This document shows positions 15,603 through 23,874 of a DNA stretch of 64,000 nucleotides, in pieces. The translations under genes and the position numbers were made by a program. How positions within the stretch are numbered: the stretch's first letter is position 1; each line of letters begins with the position of its first letter. This DNA comes from Oscillospiraceae bacterium (GTDB taxonomy: Bacteria > Bacillota > Clostridia > Oscillospirales > Oscillospiraceae). The notes under the pieces are model-generated. The model made no database searches. It worked only from the letters and a program-made list of their open reading frames with translations, and had not been told where the DNA came from. The stretch lies in assembly GCA_017436955.1 (NCBI GenBank), contig JAFSCD010000006.1, positions 49,895 to 113,894 of the forward strand, given 5' to 3'.

Positions 15603-17621
15603 ATGAAAACAGTTTCCCGCATCGTTGCCCTTTTGCTTGCAATCTGCCTGCTGGCAGGTTTTTCTGCCGTAATGGCTGATGAGACGCAGGACAATGTCCA
15701 AACCCTGGTGCTGCACACCGACCTGATCGGGATCGGCTACACCCACGGTGCTACTTTGGACGGTGTTTCTGTGCCGGAGTATGACTACACCTGGCACGCC
15801 GATCCCAGCACCGACCACGGCGTGGTAAAGAACTCCCCTGCCGAGTATTATACCGGCACAGCTCCCACCGGCGAGGACAGCGTCTATATCGCTCACGATA
15901 TTATCTACTATCCCCTGCTGGACGAAAGCAAATTCAAGCAGGTCAACTACGACGGCGAGACTGAATGGGTCTATATGTACGAAGCGGAAGGCTATGAGAA
16001 TTACATTTTCTCCACCCTGCCCAGCCTTCGCACCGGCTTCCCCAGCCAGATGATGCACAGCGAAACGGAAGCCTACAACAACGCCGTCCTGCATATCACC
16101 CAAGCCGGCACCTACAAGCTGGAGGGCGAATGGCACGGTCAGATCCTGGTAGATCTGGGCGAAGATGCCTTTGACGATCCCACCCAGAAGGTGACCCTGA
16201 TCCTGAACGGCGTCACGATCACCTGCACCGTTGCCCCCGGCGTCATATTCAAAAACGTCTACGAGTGCGACAACACCTGGGAGGACCGGGATACCTACAG
16301 CTACAATGTGGATACTGCCGAAGCCGGCGCCAATGTGGTGCTGGCAGAAGGCACCACCAACACCGTATCCGGCGAAAATGTGTTCCGCATCCTGCGTACC
16401 AAGTATAAGGACGAGGATTCCACCTCCCAGTACCCTGCCCAAAAGAAGCAGTACAAGACCGACGGTGCCTTCTACTCCTATATGTCTATGAATATCAGCG
16501 GCGAGAGCAAAAACACCGGCGTGCTGAATATCCACTCCGGCTATGAGGGTCTGGACACCGAGCTGCACTTGAGTATCAACGGCGGCAACGTCAATATCTA
16601 CTCCCAGGACGATGGTATCAACGTCAACGAGGACGGTGTCTCCGTAGTGGCCGTCAACGGCGGCAGCCTGCACATTTGCGCCGGTCTGGGTGCAGAGGGC
16701 GACGGCATCGACTCCAACGGCTATCTGGTGATCCGTGGCGGCACCGTTATTTCCGCCGCCAACGGCAACGGCGCCGACTGCGGTCTTGACTCCGACAAGG
16801 GCTCCTTTGTGCTGGGCGGCACCGTGGTGGCGCTGGGCGGCACCATGGATTGGGCAGAATCCGACGAGGCGGTTGCCAACGCCCAGGCAGTTCTCAACCT
16901 GCGTTTTTCCGGCACCCAAAGTGCTGATGAAGCCATTATTATTACCGATACCGCCGGCAAGGTGATCTTTGCCTACGACCCGGACAAGGACGAGGTTTTG
17001 GGCGGCAACGGCAAGACCTACAGCGGCGCGATCCTTTCCTGCGAAGGTCTGGAGGTCTCTCAAAGCTACCACATTTATGTGGGCGGCAACGTCACCGGAA
17101 CGGAAGCCAGCGGCTTGTATCATGCTTCCAGTGTAACCAGCTTCGACGGTGCCACCCAGCAGTGCTACTCCGGCAATTCCGTAGGCGGTATGGGCGGCGG
17201 TAACCGCTTCCCCGACGGCGGTCAGATGGGTCAGATGCCCGATGGCAACTTCCCCGGAAATATGCAGCCCGGTGACTTCCAGCCGCCCCAGGGCAGCTTC
17301 GACCCCGGTCAGTTCGGCGGTCAGTTCGGCGATATGATGGGCAGCGCCCAAACCGGTGCCACCTGCACCTATGAGCGGAATTTCACCTTAAGCAAAACCG
17401 TCAACGCCTTCTCCAATCTGTCGGATGTACGCCACGACAGCGCCACCGTAAACGGCGACAGCTGCGCGCTTTGCAGCGGCACCAACGTCAATACCGGCAC
17501 CGCACCGGAAACACCTGCCGCACAGCAGGATTGGCTCGGCTACGGTATCGCGTTTGTATTGGGTATCCTCGCCGCTTCCGCGATCTTCACCGTCGTCCTT
17601 CTCATTAAGAAAAAGAAATAA
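15603..17621 (+). CDS. Secreted, membrane-anchored carbohydrate-binding beta-helix protein (Cthe_2159-like)
   Basis: A 672-residue exported protein. A signal peptide spans residues 1-25 (IVALLLAICLLAGFSAVMA core). The middle, about 90-540, has many short Gly/Asn/Asp-rich turns (NISGESKNTGVLNIHSGYEG-type repeats, then GGNVNIYSQDDGINVNEDG) typical of a right-handed beta-helix like the Cthe_2159 polygalacturonate-binding family (carbohydrate-binding domain, Pfam 14262-like). A Gly/Met/Pro/Gln-rich linker lies near 525-585. A C-terminal helix (WLGYGIAFVLGILAA onward) and a KKKK tail anchor it in the membrane. A TATAAT sits at 15568 and AAAGGAG precedes the ATG. Calcium-dependent glycan binding is likely, but the ligand is unknown. 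Confidence 0.75.
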   Translation: MKTVSRIVALLLAICLLAGFSAVMADETQDNVQTLVLHTDLIGIGYTHGATLDGVSVPEYDYTWHADPSTDHGVVKNSPAEYYTGTAPTGEDSVYIAHDIIYYPLLDESKFKQVNYDGETEWVYMYEAEGYENYIFSTLPSLRTGFPSQMMHSETEAYNNAVLHITQAGTYKLEGEWHGQILVDLGEDAFDDPTQKVTLILNGVTITCTVAPGVIFKNVYECDNTWEDRDTYSYNVDTAEAGANVVLAEGTTNTVSGENVFRILRTKYKDEDSTSQYPAQKKQYKTDGAFYSYMSMNISGESKNTGVLNIHSGYEGLDTELHLSINGGNVNIYSQDDGINVNEDGVSVVAVNGGSLHICAGLGAEGDGIDSNGYLVIRGGTVISAANGNGADCGLDSDKGSFVLGGTVVALGGTMDWAESDEAVANAQAVLNLRFSGTQSADEAIIITDTAGKVIFAYDPDKDEVLGGNGKTYSGAILSCEGLEVSQSYHIYVGGNVTGTEASGLYHASSVTSFDGATQQCYSGNSVGGMGGGNRFPDGGQMGQMPDGNFPGNMQPGDFQPPQGSFDPGQFGGQFGDMMGSAQTGATCTYERNFTLSKTVNAFSNLSDVRHDSATVNGDSCALCSGTNVNTGTAPETPAAQQDWLGYGIAFVLGILAASAIFTVVLLIKKKK

Positions 17622-17622
17622 T

Positions 17623-17662
17623 AAAGAAAAAGCACGCTACCAAACAGTAGCGTGCTTTCTTT
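17623..17662. terminator. Bidirectional intrinsic terminator
   Basis: A 10-bp perfect stem (17631-17640 with 17647-17656), flanked by an A-rich run on the left and a T run on the right, between convergent genes. Confidence 0.9.
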
Positions 17663-17669
17663 ATGCTTT

Positions 17670-18113
17670 TTACTCTACGGTAACCGTGCCGTCTGCTTCC
17701 ACAGTGATCTTCATACCGTGCTTCACATAGTCCAGGAATTCTTCGCCCAGGCTGTCGATAACCGGCATCTGCACATCCGGCAGCCATACGGAAGCCAGGA
17801 TGGAGCCGGCAGCCGCCAGAGAATCAATGGGGTTGGAGAACAGCATACAAGCCGGCTGGCGCTGCATAGCGCAGGCGCAGTAGATCACCAGACCGCCGGT
17901 GGTGGAGCCAATGGTCTGGGGCAGGCACAACGCCTTTCCTGCCAGCTCCTTACCGTGGAGGTCAGGATTGTTCTGATCGCCGCAGGTTGCCTTCTTGTCG
18001 CCAAACTGCAGGGCGCCCTGCAGAGATGCCAGGGTATTGAAGCCGCCGTGGGAAACCACTGCTTCCGCGGTAACGGTACCGGGTGCGATCACGCGACCTT
18101 GAAATTTTTTCAT
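17670..18113 (-). CDS. Aconitase X small (swivel) subunit, DUF126
   Basis: A 147-residue protein of the aconitase X swivel-domain family. The family motif around GHGGFN-like VSHGGFNTLAS, then LPQTIGSTTGG near 65-75, with the catalytic-region serine/threonine cluster, is present. It pairs with the large subunit encoded just upstream to form a (de)hydratase; known AcnX enzymes dehydrate cis-3-hydroxy-L-proline in bacteria or mevalonate 5-phosphate in archaea. ATG 18113 is chosen because GGAGG lies 8 bases before it and only one base separates it from the large-subunit stop (TGATATG). Which substrate this one uses cannot be told from sequence. Confidence 0.88.
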   Translation of the reverse strand: MKKFQGRVIAPGTVTAEAVVSHGGFNTLASLQGALQFGDKKATCGDQNNPDLHGKELAGKALCLPQTIGSTTGGLVIYCACAMQRQPACMLFSNPIDSLAAAGSILASVWLPDVQMPVIDSLGEEFLDYVKHGMKITVEADGTVTVE

Positions 18114-18114
18114 A

Positions 18115-19389
18115 TCAGCAGCCTCCTTTCGTGATCTTGGCAAGGATCTCGTCTTCCGTGTAGTAGCGCGCGGTGGTATAGGTGCGCAGCTTGTTGGACG
18201 AGGTCATAACGGGCATCGCCTTGCACAGCGGGTTATTCATATACATCAGCGGACAGATGTAGGAAAGGATAACGCCTGTGGCCTTCAGCCGTGCGGCATA
18301 TTCCGTCTTTTCAAACTCTGCCTTAACCGCAGGCGCGGTGGTAAACACGGTGGGGATCAGCACCTTCTTGTTGCCGGCTTCCTGCAGACCGTTTTCCACG
18401 GCAACCGTCCAATCCTTCAGCTGCTGCAGGCTCATATGGGGGCAGCCTACGAAGCACAGCTTCGGCTTGGCATCGGGGTTTTTCCACATCACGGGGTACT
18501 CCGCCTGAACACGTGCCAGCTCCGCATCGTCGATGACGTAAACCTTCACCTCTTCGGTCATCAGGCTGCCGCCCAACGCCTTGGCTTCGGGAGTCAGATT
18601 GTCAATGTGATAAAGACCCACAGCGCCGTTGGATGCCGTTGCCGCGCCAAAATCCTTCAGGTAAGAGCAGACCTCATCGGTCAACTCCGTGCCCAGCCAC
18701 TTGTCCAGACCCTGGATGTAAGGCACGTCCTCCATCACCTTCATACCGATGGCGGAGCCCAAAAGCTGCGCCTCCGGCTTTTTGGTGGTCTCCACCTTAA
18801 TGAGCCAGGTGGCCTTACGCCCCTCATCGGTCAGCAGACCGAAATTGGGAACGTAGCCGGCGATGGAGCCCATAATGTCCATAATACCGGAATTACGGTT
18901 GCAGCGTGCGCCCAGAACGGAGTTGGCGTACACAACGGCAGAGGACTCTGCCCAGCTCAACACCTCGCCCATCTGGGGCTTATTGCCCACCTGATCCAGG
19001 TAGCAGGCGCAGGTGAAAGCATTGTCATCCATCAAGCCCAGTTCCTTCAGCTGACCCTCGTAGCTTTCCTGGGTGGCATACATGATCTTGTTAAAGATCA
19101 GGTTCTGCAGGAAATTCGCAGGTACGTTCTTATCCACAGGACGGGGATCAACGGAGAATTGCTGACCGGAAACAGCGCCGGCATCGATCAGCTGCTGCAT
19201 CAGGTCAAACACCGGCTTCATCATCTTCAGACCGAAGGACGTTACCAGATGGTTATACTTGGAGGTGACCGGCACCATCTTATCAGCGCCGAAGGCTTCG
19301 CCATACATCACCAGGGTCTTCCAGACCTTCGCCATGGTCTCCCCCTGGGAGCCAGCCAGTATGGCTTGTTGTTCATCAGTTAAAAACAT
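18115..19389 (-). CDS. Aconitase X large (catalytic) subunit
   Basis: A 424-residue protein of the AcnX/DUF521 family, iron-sulfur or mononuclear-metal dehydratases related to aconitase. Recognisable regions are LTDEQQAILAG at the N-terminus, a Cys-containing substrate/metal region ARCNRNSGI near 165-175, FVGCPHMSLQQLKD near 310-325 and the C-terminal ICPLMYMNNPLCKAMPVMTS near 385-405, whose cysteines are conserved metal ligands in the family. The small subunit is a separate gene here. It lies 15 bases downstream of a flavin/FeS reductase gene and shares its transcript, suggesting that a dehydrated product is then reduced. Confidence 0.9.
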   Translation of the reverse strand: MFLTDEQQAILAGSQGETMAKVWKTLVMYGEAFGADKMVPVTSKYNHLVTSFGLKMMKPVFDLMQQLIDAGAVSGQQFSVDPRPVDKNVPANFLQNLIFNKIMYATQESYEGQLKELGLMDDNAFTCACYLDQVGNKPQMGEVLSWAESSAVVYANSVLGARCNRNSGIMDIMGSIAGYVPNFGLLTDEGRKATWLIKVETTKKPEAQLLGSAIGMKVMEDVPYIQGLDKWLGTELTDEVCSYLKDFGAATASNGAVGLYHIDNLTPEAKALGGSLMTEEVKVYVIDDAELARVQAEYPVMWKNPDAKPKLCFVGCPHMSLQQLKDWTVAVENGLQEAGNKKVLIPTVFTTAPAVKAEFEKTEYAARLKATGVILSYICPLMYMNNPLCKAMPVMTSSNKLRTYTTARYYTEDEILAKITKGGC

Positions 19390-19404
19390 AGCGTTCTCCT
19401 TTCA

Positions 19405-21465
19405 TTACAGCTTCATCGCCACATCCCAGGCCTGCCAGATGACGGTGCGCAGGTTGCCCACCTTGCTGGCGTCGCCGACGACGTGGATATGCTTGCCCTT
19501 GCTCATCAGCGGTGCGCTGCGGTAGCCGGTGGACAGGATCACAGAATCGGCAGCGATCTTGAAGGTCTTGCCGTCCTTATCCGTAACGGTCACGCCGTCA
19601 TCGTGGATCTCGCCCACACGGGTCTCCAAATGGACAGGGACGTTGTTGGCGGTGAAGAAATCACGCAGGAAGCTGGTATTGGCAAGGCAGATACCGGGCG
19701 TGGTGATCAGATCGTCCAGCATTTCCACAATGGTGGGCTTCTTGCCCTGCAAGTACAGCTCGTAGGCGATCTCACAGCCTGTCAGACCGCCGCCGATGAT
19801 GGTGACGTTCTCGCCAACGGTCTGTCTGCCCCGGAGGAAATCAATGGCCTGGATGCCTTTTTCGATACCGGGAACGGGGATGCGGTTGGGCGTAGAGCCG
19901 GTGGCGATAATGACCTCATCGGCACCCAGCGCCGCAACATCGGTAACCTCGGTGTTCAGCTTGACCTCGATGGGATACTTTGTCATCTCCCGGCGATACC
20001 AGGCGATCAGTTCCCGATCCTTCTCCTTAAAGGAGGGTGCGGCGGCTGCGATAAATACGCCGCCCAGCTCATCGGTCTTTTCGTACAGCGTGACCTTATG
20101 TCCACGCTTGGCGCAGACCAGCGCGGCTTCCATACCGCCGATACCGCCGCCGATGACGGCGATATTCTTGCGCTTCCTGGCAGGTGTCAGATAATACTTG
20201 GTGGACTGCATAGTCTCCGGGTTGATGGCACAGCGGGCCAGACCCATGGTATCCTTCAGATCCTGGGTATTGGCGTGACCCTTGGACTTGGAGAAATTGA
20301 AGCAGCCGTTGTGGCAGCAGATGCAGGGACGGATGTCCTCCAGCCGTTCTTCGATCAGCTTGGTGATCCATTCGGGGTCAGCCAGGAACTGACGGGCAAT
20401 ACCCACGCCGTCAATGCGGCCTTCGGCAACTGCCTGGGCGCCCACCTCCGGCTCCATACGACCGGCGCAGACCACGGGAATGGTGACAAATTTCTTGATA
20501 TGTGCCACATCCTCCAGGTTGCAGTTCTGGGGCATATACATAGGCGGATGCGCCCAGTACCAGGAGTCATAAGTACCGTTATCCGCATTGAGCATATCGT
20601 AGCCGGCATCCTGCAGGTATTTAGCAGCTCTCTCGGATTCTTCCATGGTCCGACCCACCTCGGTGTACTCTTCACCGGGCACGGCACCGACACAGAAATC
20701 CTTGACCTTGGACTGCACACTGTAGCGCAGGGATACGGGGAAATTCTCGCCGCAGGCTTCCTTGATGGCACGCACCACCTCTACGGGGAAGCGGTAACGG
20801 TTTTCAAAGGAGCCGCCGTACTCGTCGGTACGCTTGTTGGTCCACTCCATAGTGAACTGATCCAGCAGGTAGCCTTCGTGAACTGCGTGTACCTCCACGC
20901 CGTCAACGCCGGCATCCATACACAGCTTGGCGGTCTTGGCGAAGGCCTCGATGATCTCGTGGATCTGCTTCTTGGTCATCTCGGGCGTGGTGATCTCCGG
21001 CGCCCAGCGGGAAGGCAGCGGGCTGGGTGCAGCCAGCTCGTGGCTGGTGTCCAGAACCGGCTTCAGGATCGCCCGGGTGAACTTATTCTTATGCAGCGGC
21101 GCGATCAGCTCAGTGATTGCCCAGCTGCGACCCATACCGGCAGTGAGCTGAATGAACAGCTTGGCGCCGGTCTTATGGATCTCGTCCATAAATTCCTTCA
21201 GATCCTCAAACATCTTGGGGTTCTGCCACAGCCATTTACCCCAGAAGGTGTCACGCAGCGGTGCGATGCCGGGAATGATCAGACCGACGTTGTTTTTCGC
21301 CCGCTCCAGGAAGAATTTTGCCGCTTCCTTGTCGAACTTGCAACCGGTCAGCTCAAACCAGCCGAACAGCGATGTGCCGCCCATAGGACACAGCACGATT
21401 CGATTCTTGATCTCCACGTCCCGTATCTTCCAGGGGGTAAATAAGGCTTCGTATTTTTGATCCAT
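19405..21465 (-). CDS. Old-yellow-enzyme type NAD(P)H:flavin/FeS enoate reductase (2,4-dienoyl-CoA reductase-like)
   Basis: A 686-residue multidomain oxidoreductase. The FMN TIM-barrel fills about 1-370 (KNRIVLCPMGG, VHAVHEGYLLDQF, RTDEYGGSFENR). A [4Fe-4S] cysteine cluster follows near 380 (RPCICCHNGC and a later Cys in LARCAINPE), then a FAD/NAD(P) Rossmann pair with GGGIGGMEAAL near 440 and GGGLTGCEIAYEL near 560. Relatives include 2,4-dienoyl-CoA reductase, BaiCD/BaiH-type and clostridial 2-enoate reductases, which reduce activated C=C bonds. ATG 21465 follows AAAAGGAGTG. It is first in the transcript with the aconitase X subunits and has a strong promoter facing the DUF362 gene. Confidence 0.87.
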   Translation of the reverse strand: MDQKYEALFTPWKIRDVEIKNRIVLCPMGGTSLFGWFELTGCKFDKEAAKFFLERAKNNVGLIIPGIAPLRDTFWGKWLWQNPKMFEDLKEFMDEIHKTGAKLFIQLTAGMGRSWAITELIAPLHKNKFTRAILKPVLDTSHELAAPSPLPSRWAPEITTPEMTKKQIHEIIEAFAKTAKLCMDAGVDGVEVHAVHEGYLLDQFTMEWTNKRTDEYGGSFENRYRFPVEVVRAIKEACGENFPVSLRYSVQSKVKDFCVGAVPGEEYTEVGRTMEESERAAKYLQDAGYDMLNADNGTYDSWYWAHPPMYMPQNCNLEDVAHIKKFVTIPVVCAGRMEPEVGAQAVAEGRIDGVGIARQFLADPEWITKLIEERLEDIRPCICCHNGCFNFSKSKGHANTQDLKDTMGLARCAINPETMQSTKYYLTPARKRKNIAVIGGGIGGMEAALVCAKRGHKVTLYEKTDELGGVFIAAAAPSFKEKDRELIAWYRREMTKYPIEVKLNTEVTDVAALGADEVIIATGSTPNRIPVPGIEKGIQAIDFLRGRQTVGENVTIIGGGLTGCEIAYELYLQGKKPTIVEMLDDLITTPGICLANTSFLRDFFTANNVPVHLETRVGEIHDDGVTVTDKDGKTFKIAADSVILSTGYRSAPLMSKGKHIHVVGDASKVGNLRTVIWQAWDVAMKL

Positions 21466-21499
21466 AAGAAACACTCCTTTTCCTTTTTGTTCTGTTGAT

Positions 21500-21528
21500 A
21501 TTGTACAATAAGACGGGAAATCTGTCAA
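21500..21528 (-). promoter_or_regulatory. Promoter of the reductase-aconitase X operon
   Basis: TTGACA, a 17-base spacer and TACAAT on the minus strand. Its -35 box lies 28 bases from the -35 box of the divergent promoter, so a shared regulator is possible. Confidence 0.85.
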
Positions 21529-21556
21529 CAAAATGCGGCAGATTGCAAAAAATCAG

Positions 21557-21585
21557 TTGCGCTTTCATCTGTTTTCCTATATAAT
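21557..21585 (+). promoter_or_regulatory. Promoter of the DUF362 gene
   Basis: TTGCGC, a 17-base spacer and TATAAT, 30 bases before the start codon. Confidence 0.75.
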
Positions 21586-21615
21586 ATCTATTATCATTGG
21601 AAAGGTGGAAATGCT

Positions 21616-22482
21616 ATGAGATCGATCGTATATTTCAGCCGCACCATTACCCCCGAAAAGGTGCTGGAGCTTTATAAGCTTTTGGGGAAAGAGCTGCCCG
21701 GTAATGTGGCACTGAAGGTCCACTCCGGCGAGCCGGGAAATCAGAATTTCCTGCGCCCGGAATTCTGGAAACCCGTTGTCGACCATGTAGGCGGCACCGT
21801 TGTTGAGTGCAACACCGCCTATAAAGGCGGTCGTCACGATGCTGCTCATCATATCGTGACCATGGAAAAGCACGGCTGGCTAAAGCACTTTACGGTGGAC
21901 ATTCTGGATGCGGAAGGTCCTGACCTGGTGCTGGATATCCCCAACGGCAAGGTGATAAAGAAGAATTACGTAGGCAAGGACATCGTGCATTACGATTCCA
22001 TGCTGGTGCTCAGCCATTTCAAAGGACATCCCATGGGCGGCTTTGGCGGTGCGCTGAAGCAGCTTTCCATCGGCGTGGCTTCCGCCTACGGCAAGAAATT
22101 CATCCACGGCGCCGGCGATGTGGATATCCTCTGGGACGCCGAGCATAATGCCTTTCTGGAGGCGATGGCTGACTCTGCCAGCTCCGTTACAGACTATTTT
22201 AAGGGGCAGATCGTGTACGTCAACGTGATGAAGAATATGAGCGTTGATTGCGACTGCTGCTCTGTGGCGGAGGATCCCTGCATTGCGGATATCGGTATTC
22301 TGGTATCTGCCGACCCGGTGGCCATCGATCAGGCCTGCGTGGATCTGGTCTACGCCAGCTCCGACCCGGGCAAGCCCCACCTGATCGAGCGCATCGAAAG
22401 CCGCAACGGCGTGCATACCATCGAAGCCGCCGCAGCCCTGGGCATGGGCTCCAGAGAATATGAATTGATAGAAGTTGAATAA
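21616..22482 (+). CDS. DUF362 domain-containing protein
   Basis: A 288-residue soluble protein covering one DUF362 domain, recognised by KVHSGEPGNQNFLRP near 35-50, NTAYKGGRHD near 72-82, LSHFKGHPMGGFGGALKQL near 130-150 and ADPVAIDQACVDLVY near 235-250. A Cys cluster CDCC...C near 212-222 may bind iron-sulfur or zinc. No separate ferredoxin domain is fused. Family function is not established; such genes often sit near iron-sulfur enzymes. Here it is transcribed divergently from the reductase/aconitase X operon with abutting promoters, so a link to that pathway is plausible. Confidence 0.8.
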   Translation: MRSIVYFSRTITPEKVLELYKLLGKELPGNVALKVHSGEPGNQNFLRPEFWKPVVDHVGGTVVECNTAYKGGRHDAAHHIVTMEKHGWLKHFTVDILDAEGPDLVLDIPNGKVIKKNYVGKDIVHYDSMLVLSHFKGHPMGGFGGALKQLSIGVASAYGKKFIHGAGDVDILWDAEHNAFLEAMADSASSVTDYFKGQIVYVNVMKNMSVDCDCCSVAEDPCIADIGILVSADPVAIDQACVDLVYASSDPGKPHLIERIESRNGVHTIEAAAALGMGSREYELIEVE

Positions 22483-22544
22483 GTAAAAGAAGCTGCCCCG
22501 AGATAACTTTCAATAAGATAACATAAAAACAAAGGAGTAAACAT

Positions 22545-23762
22545 ATGGGCTTATTTGATTTCCTTAAGAAAAAGAAACCTGTCCAATTATCGTCGGTCAT
22601 AAGCTTCGTAAAGCAGGAACTTCCCAACTCTCACGCTCCTCAATATAAAGCGCCGGCATCAGCATTTGTAAATAAAGAGGGTGTAGCAAAAACACCTTTC
22701 GTAGAAATCTCCGTTGAGCAAGATAGCCCCCCTCCCTTGAGTACTCTACTAAAAACAGCAACACCCAGCAAACAAGGGCTATATCCACACGAAATAATGA
22801 TGTTGGAGTATGCTCCTCATTATAAAATCACTAACAACACCTTTCAGCGTTTCTGGTATTGGCAATATTCTGTAACAGATCCTCAAGCAGTTTTGGATTC
22901 TCTTTTTCAAAGAGGTTTTACAAAGGTTGGAGACTTAAGGTCTGCGCTAGAAAGGTTGACACTCCCTGAAATCAAAGATGAGTTGAAACTTCTCAATCAA
23001 AAAACAACAGGTAAGAAGGCTGACCTCATTGATAGACTAATGGCGTTTGGCGACCCTGATGCGTTGGACGAAAAGTACTCAGAAAGGTACTATGTTCTCA
23101 CTTCCAAGGGGGAAACTGAGCTTAAAGACAATCAATATGTCTCTTATCTGCATAGAAACAGATATATGAGCGTGTGGGAAATGAATCAACGAATTGCCCA
23201 AACTCAGTATCCTTACAGAGATATACTGTGGGGCTATTTTAACGAGCAAGCAGGTATTCATTTCCAAAATTATGATTTCGGTTTGTACAGAAACGTGCGA
23301 ATGAATATGTATCGGTTCTTGATGGAGGAAAACAAGGCAAAAACCGCTTTCCATATGCTGTGTGAAATTCTTTCTTTCGATTTGAGTGGTTTAGGTAATA
23401 GTGAAAAATGGTTGCTTGAATGGGAACGAAGCGACCCAAAGTACTACTTGTCGATTTATGAGTCAAGGATCGAGGACTTTTTCCCTTATGAACAATCCTC
23501 CTTAACCGTCCCTCCTGCAGTATCTTCTTGGTTTGCAGAAATGCAGACTATTTTGGGTTTGGGTGATACTGAATATAGAGATGCGATTCTTAATGAACTG
23601 CAGGGTATTCATCCTCCACGTAGAATTTTTACTAACGAAGAATGCACCAATATAATTATTGCAGAGATTCGTAAAGACCTTGTCATCCTATCCTCTATAT
23701 ATTGCGAAGCAGAAAAAAGAGAGAAAAAGAGGCTCAACGAAATCAGGTCACACATTTTCTGA
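22545..23762 (+). CDS. SAP-domain protein of unknown function
   Basis: A 405-residue protein with a short basic N-terminus (MGLFDFLKKKKP) and one recognisable module, a SAP helix-extension-helix near residues 140-170 (LPEIKDELKLLNQKTTGKK then ADLIDRLMAFG). SAP motifs usually bind A+T-rich DNA or RNA. The rest, including a Tyr/Trp-rich stretch near 95-110 and a helical C-terminus, is not familiar. Codon use is markedly A+T richer than both neighbours, suggesting horizontal acquisition. The ribosome-binding site is AAAGGAG and a strong hairpin follows the gene. Similar SAP proteins occur in phages and mobile elements, but no other phage-like gene is present. Confidence 0.6.
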   Translation: MGLFDFLKKKKPVQLSSVISFVKQELPNSHAPQYKAPASAFVNKEGVAKTPFVEISVEQDSPPPLSTLLKTATPSKQGLYPHEIMMLEYAPHYKITNNTFQRFWYWQYSVTDPQAVLDSLFQRGFTKVGDLRSALERLTLPEIKDELKLLNQKTTGKKADLIDRLMAFGDPDALDEKYSERYYVLTSKGETELKDNQYVSYLHRNRYMSVWEMNQRIAQTQYPYRDILWGYFNEQAGIHFQNYDFGLYRNVRMNMYRFLMEENKAKTAFHMLCEILSFDLSGLGNSEKWLLEWERSDPKYYLSIYESRIEDFFPYEQSSLTVPPAVSSWFAEMQTILGLGDTEYRDAILNELQGIHPPRRIFTNEECTNIIIAEIRKDLVILSSIYCEAEKREKKRLNEIRSHIF

Positions 23763-23790
23763 CAGTAGAGTTTACAAAGAATACTATTAT

Positions 23791-23836
23791 AAAATGAGAC
23801 GTACCATAATCAAATCATGGTACGCCTCATTTTTCT
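23791..23836. terminator. Bidirectional intrinsic terminator
   Basis: A long stem AAAATGAG-CGTACCAT/ATGGTACG-CTCATTTT with a 9-base loop between the convergent SAP-domain and serA genes; T runs exist in both directions. Confidence 0.88.
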
Positions 23837-23874
23837 ATGTTAATTTATCTCTCTGCTTCGTGCGGATAGCTTTT

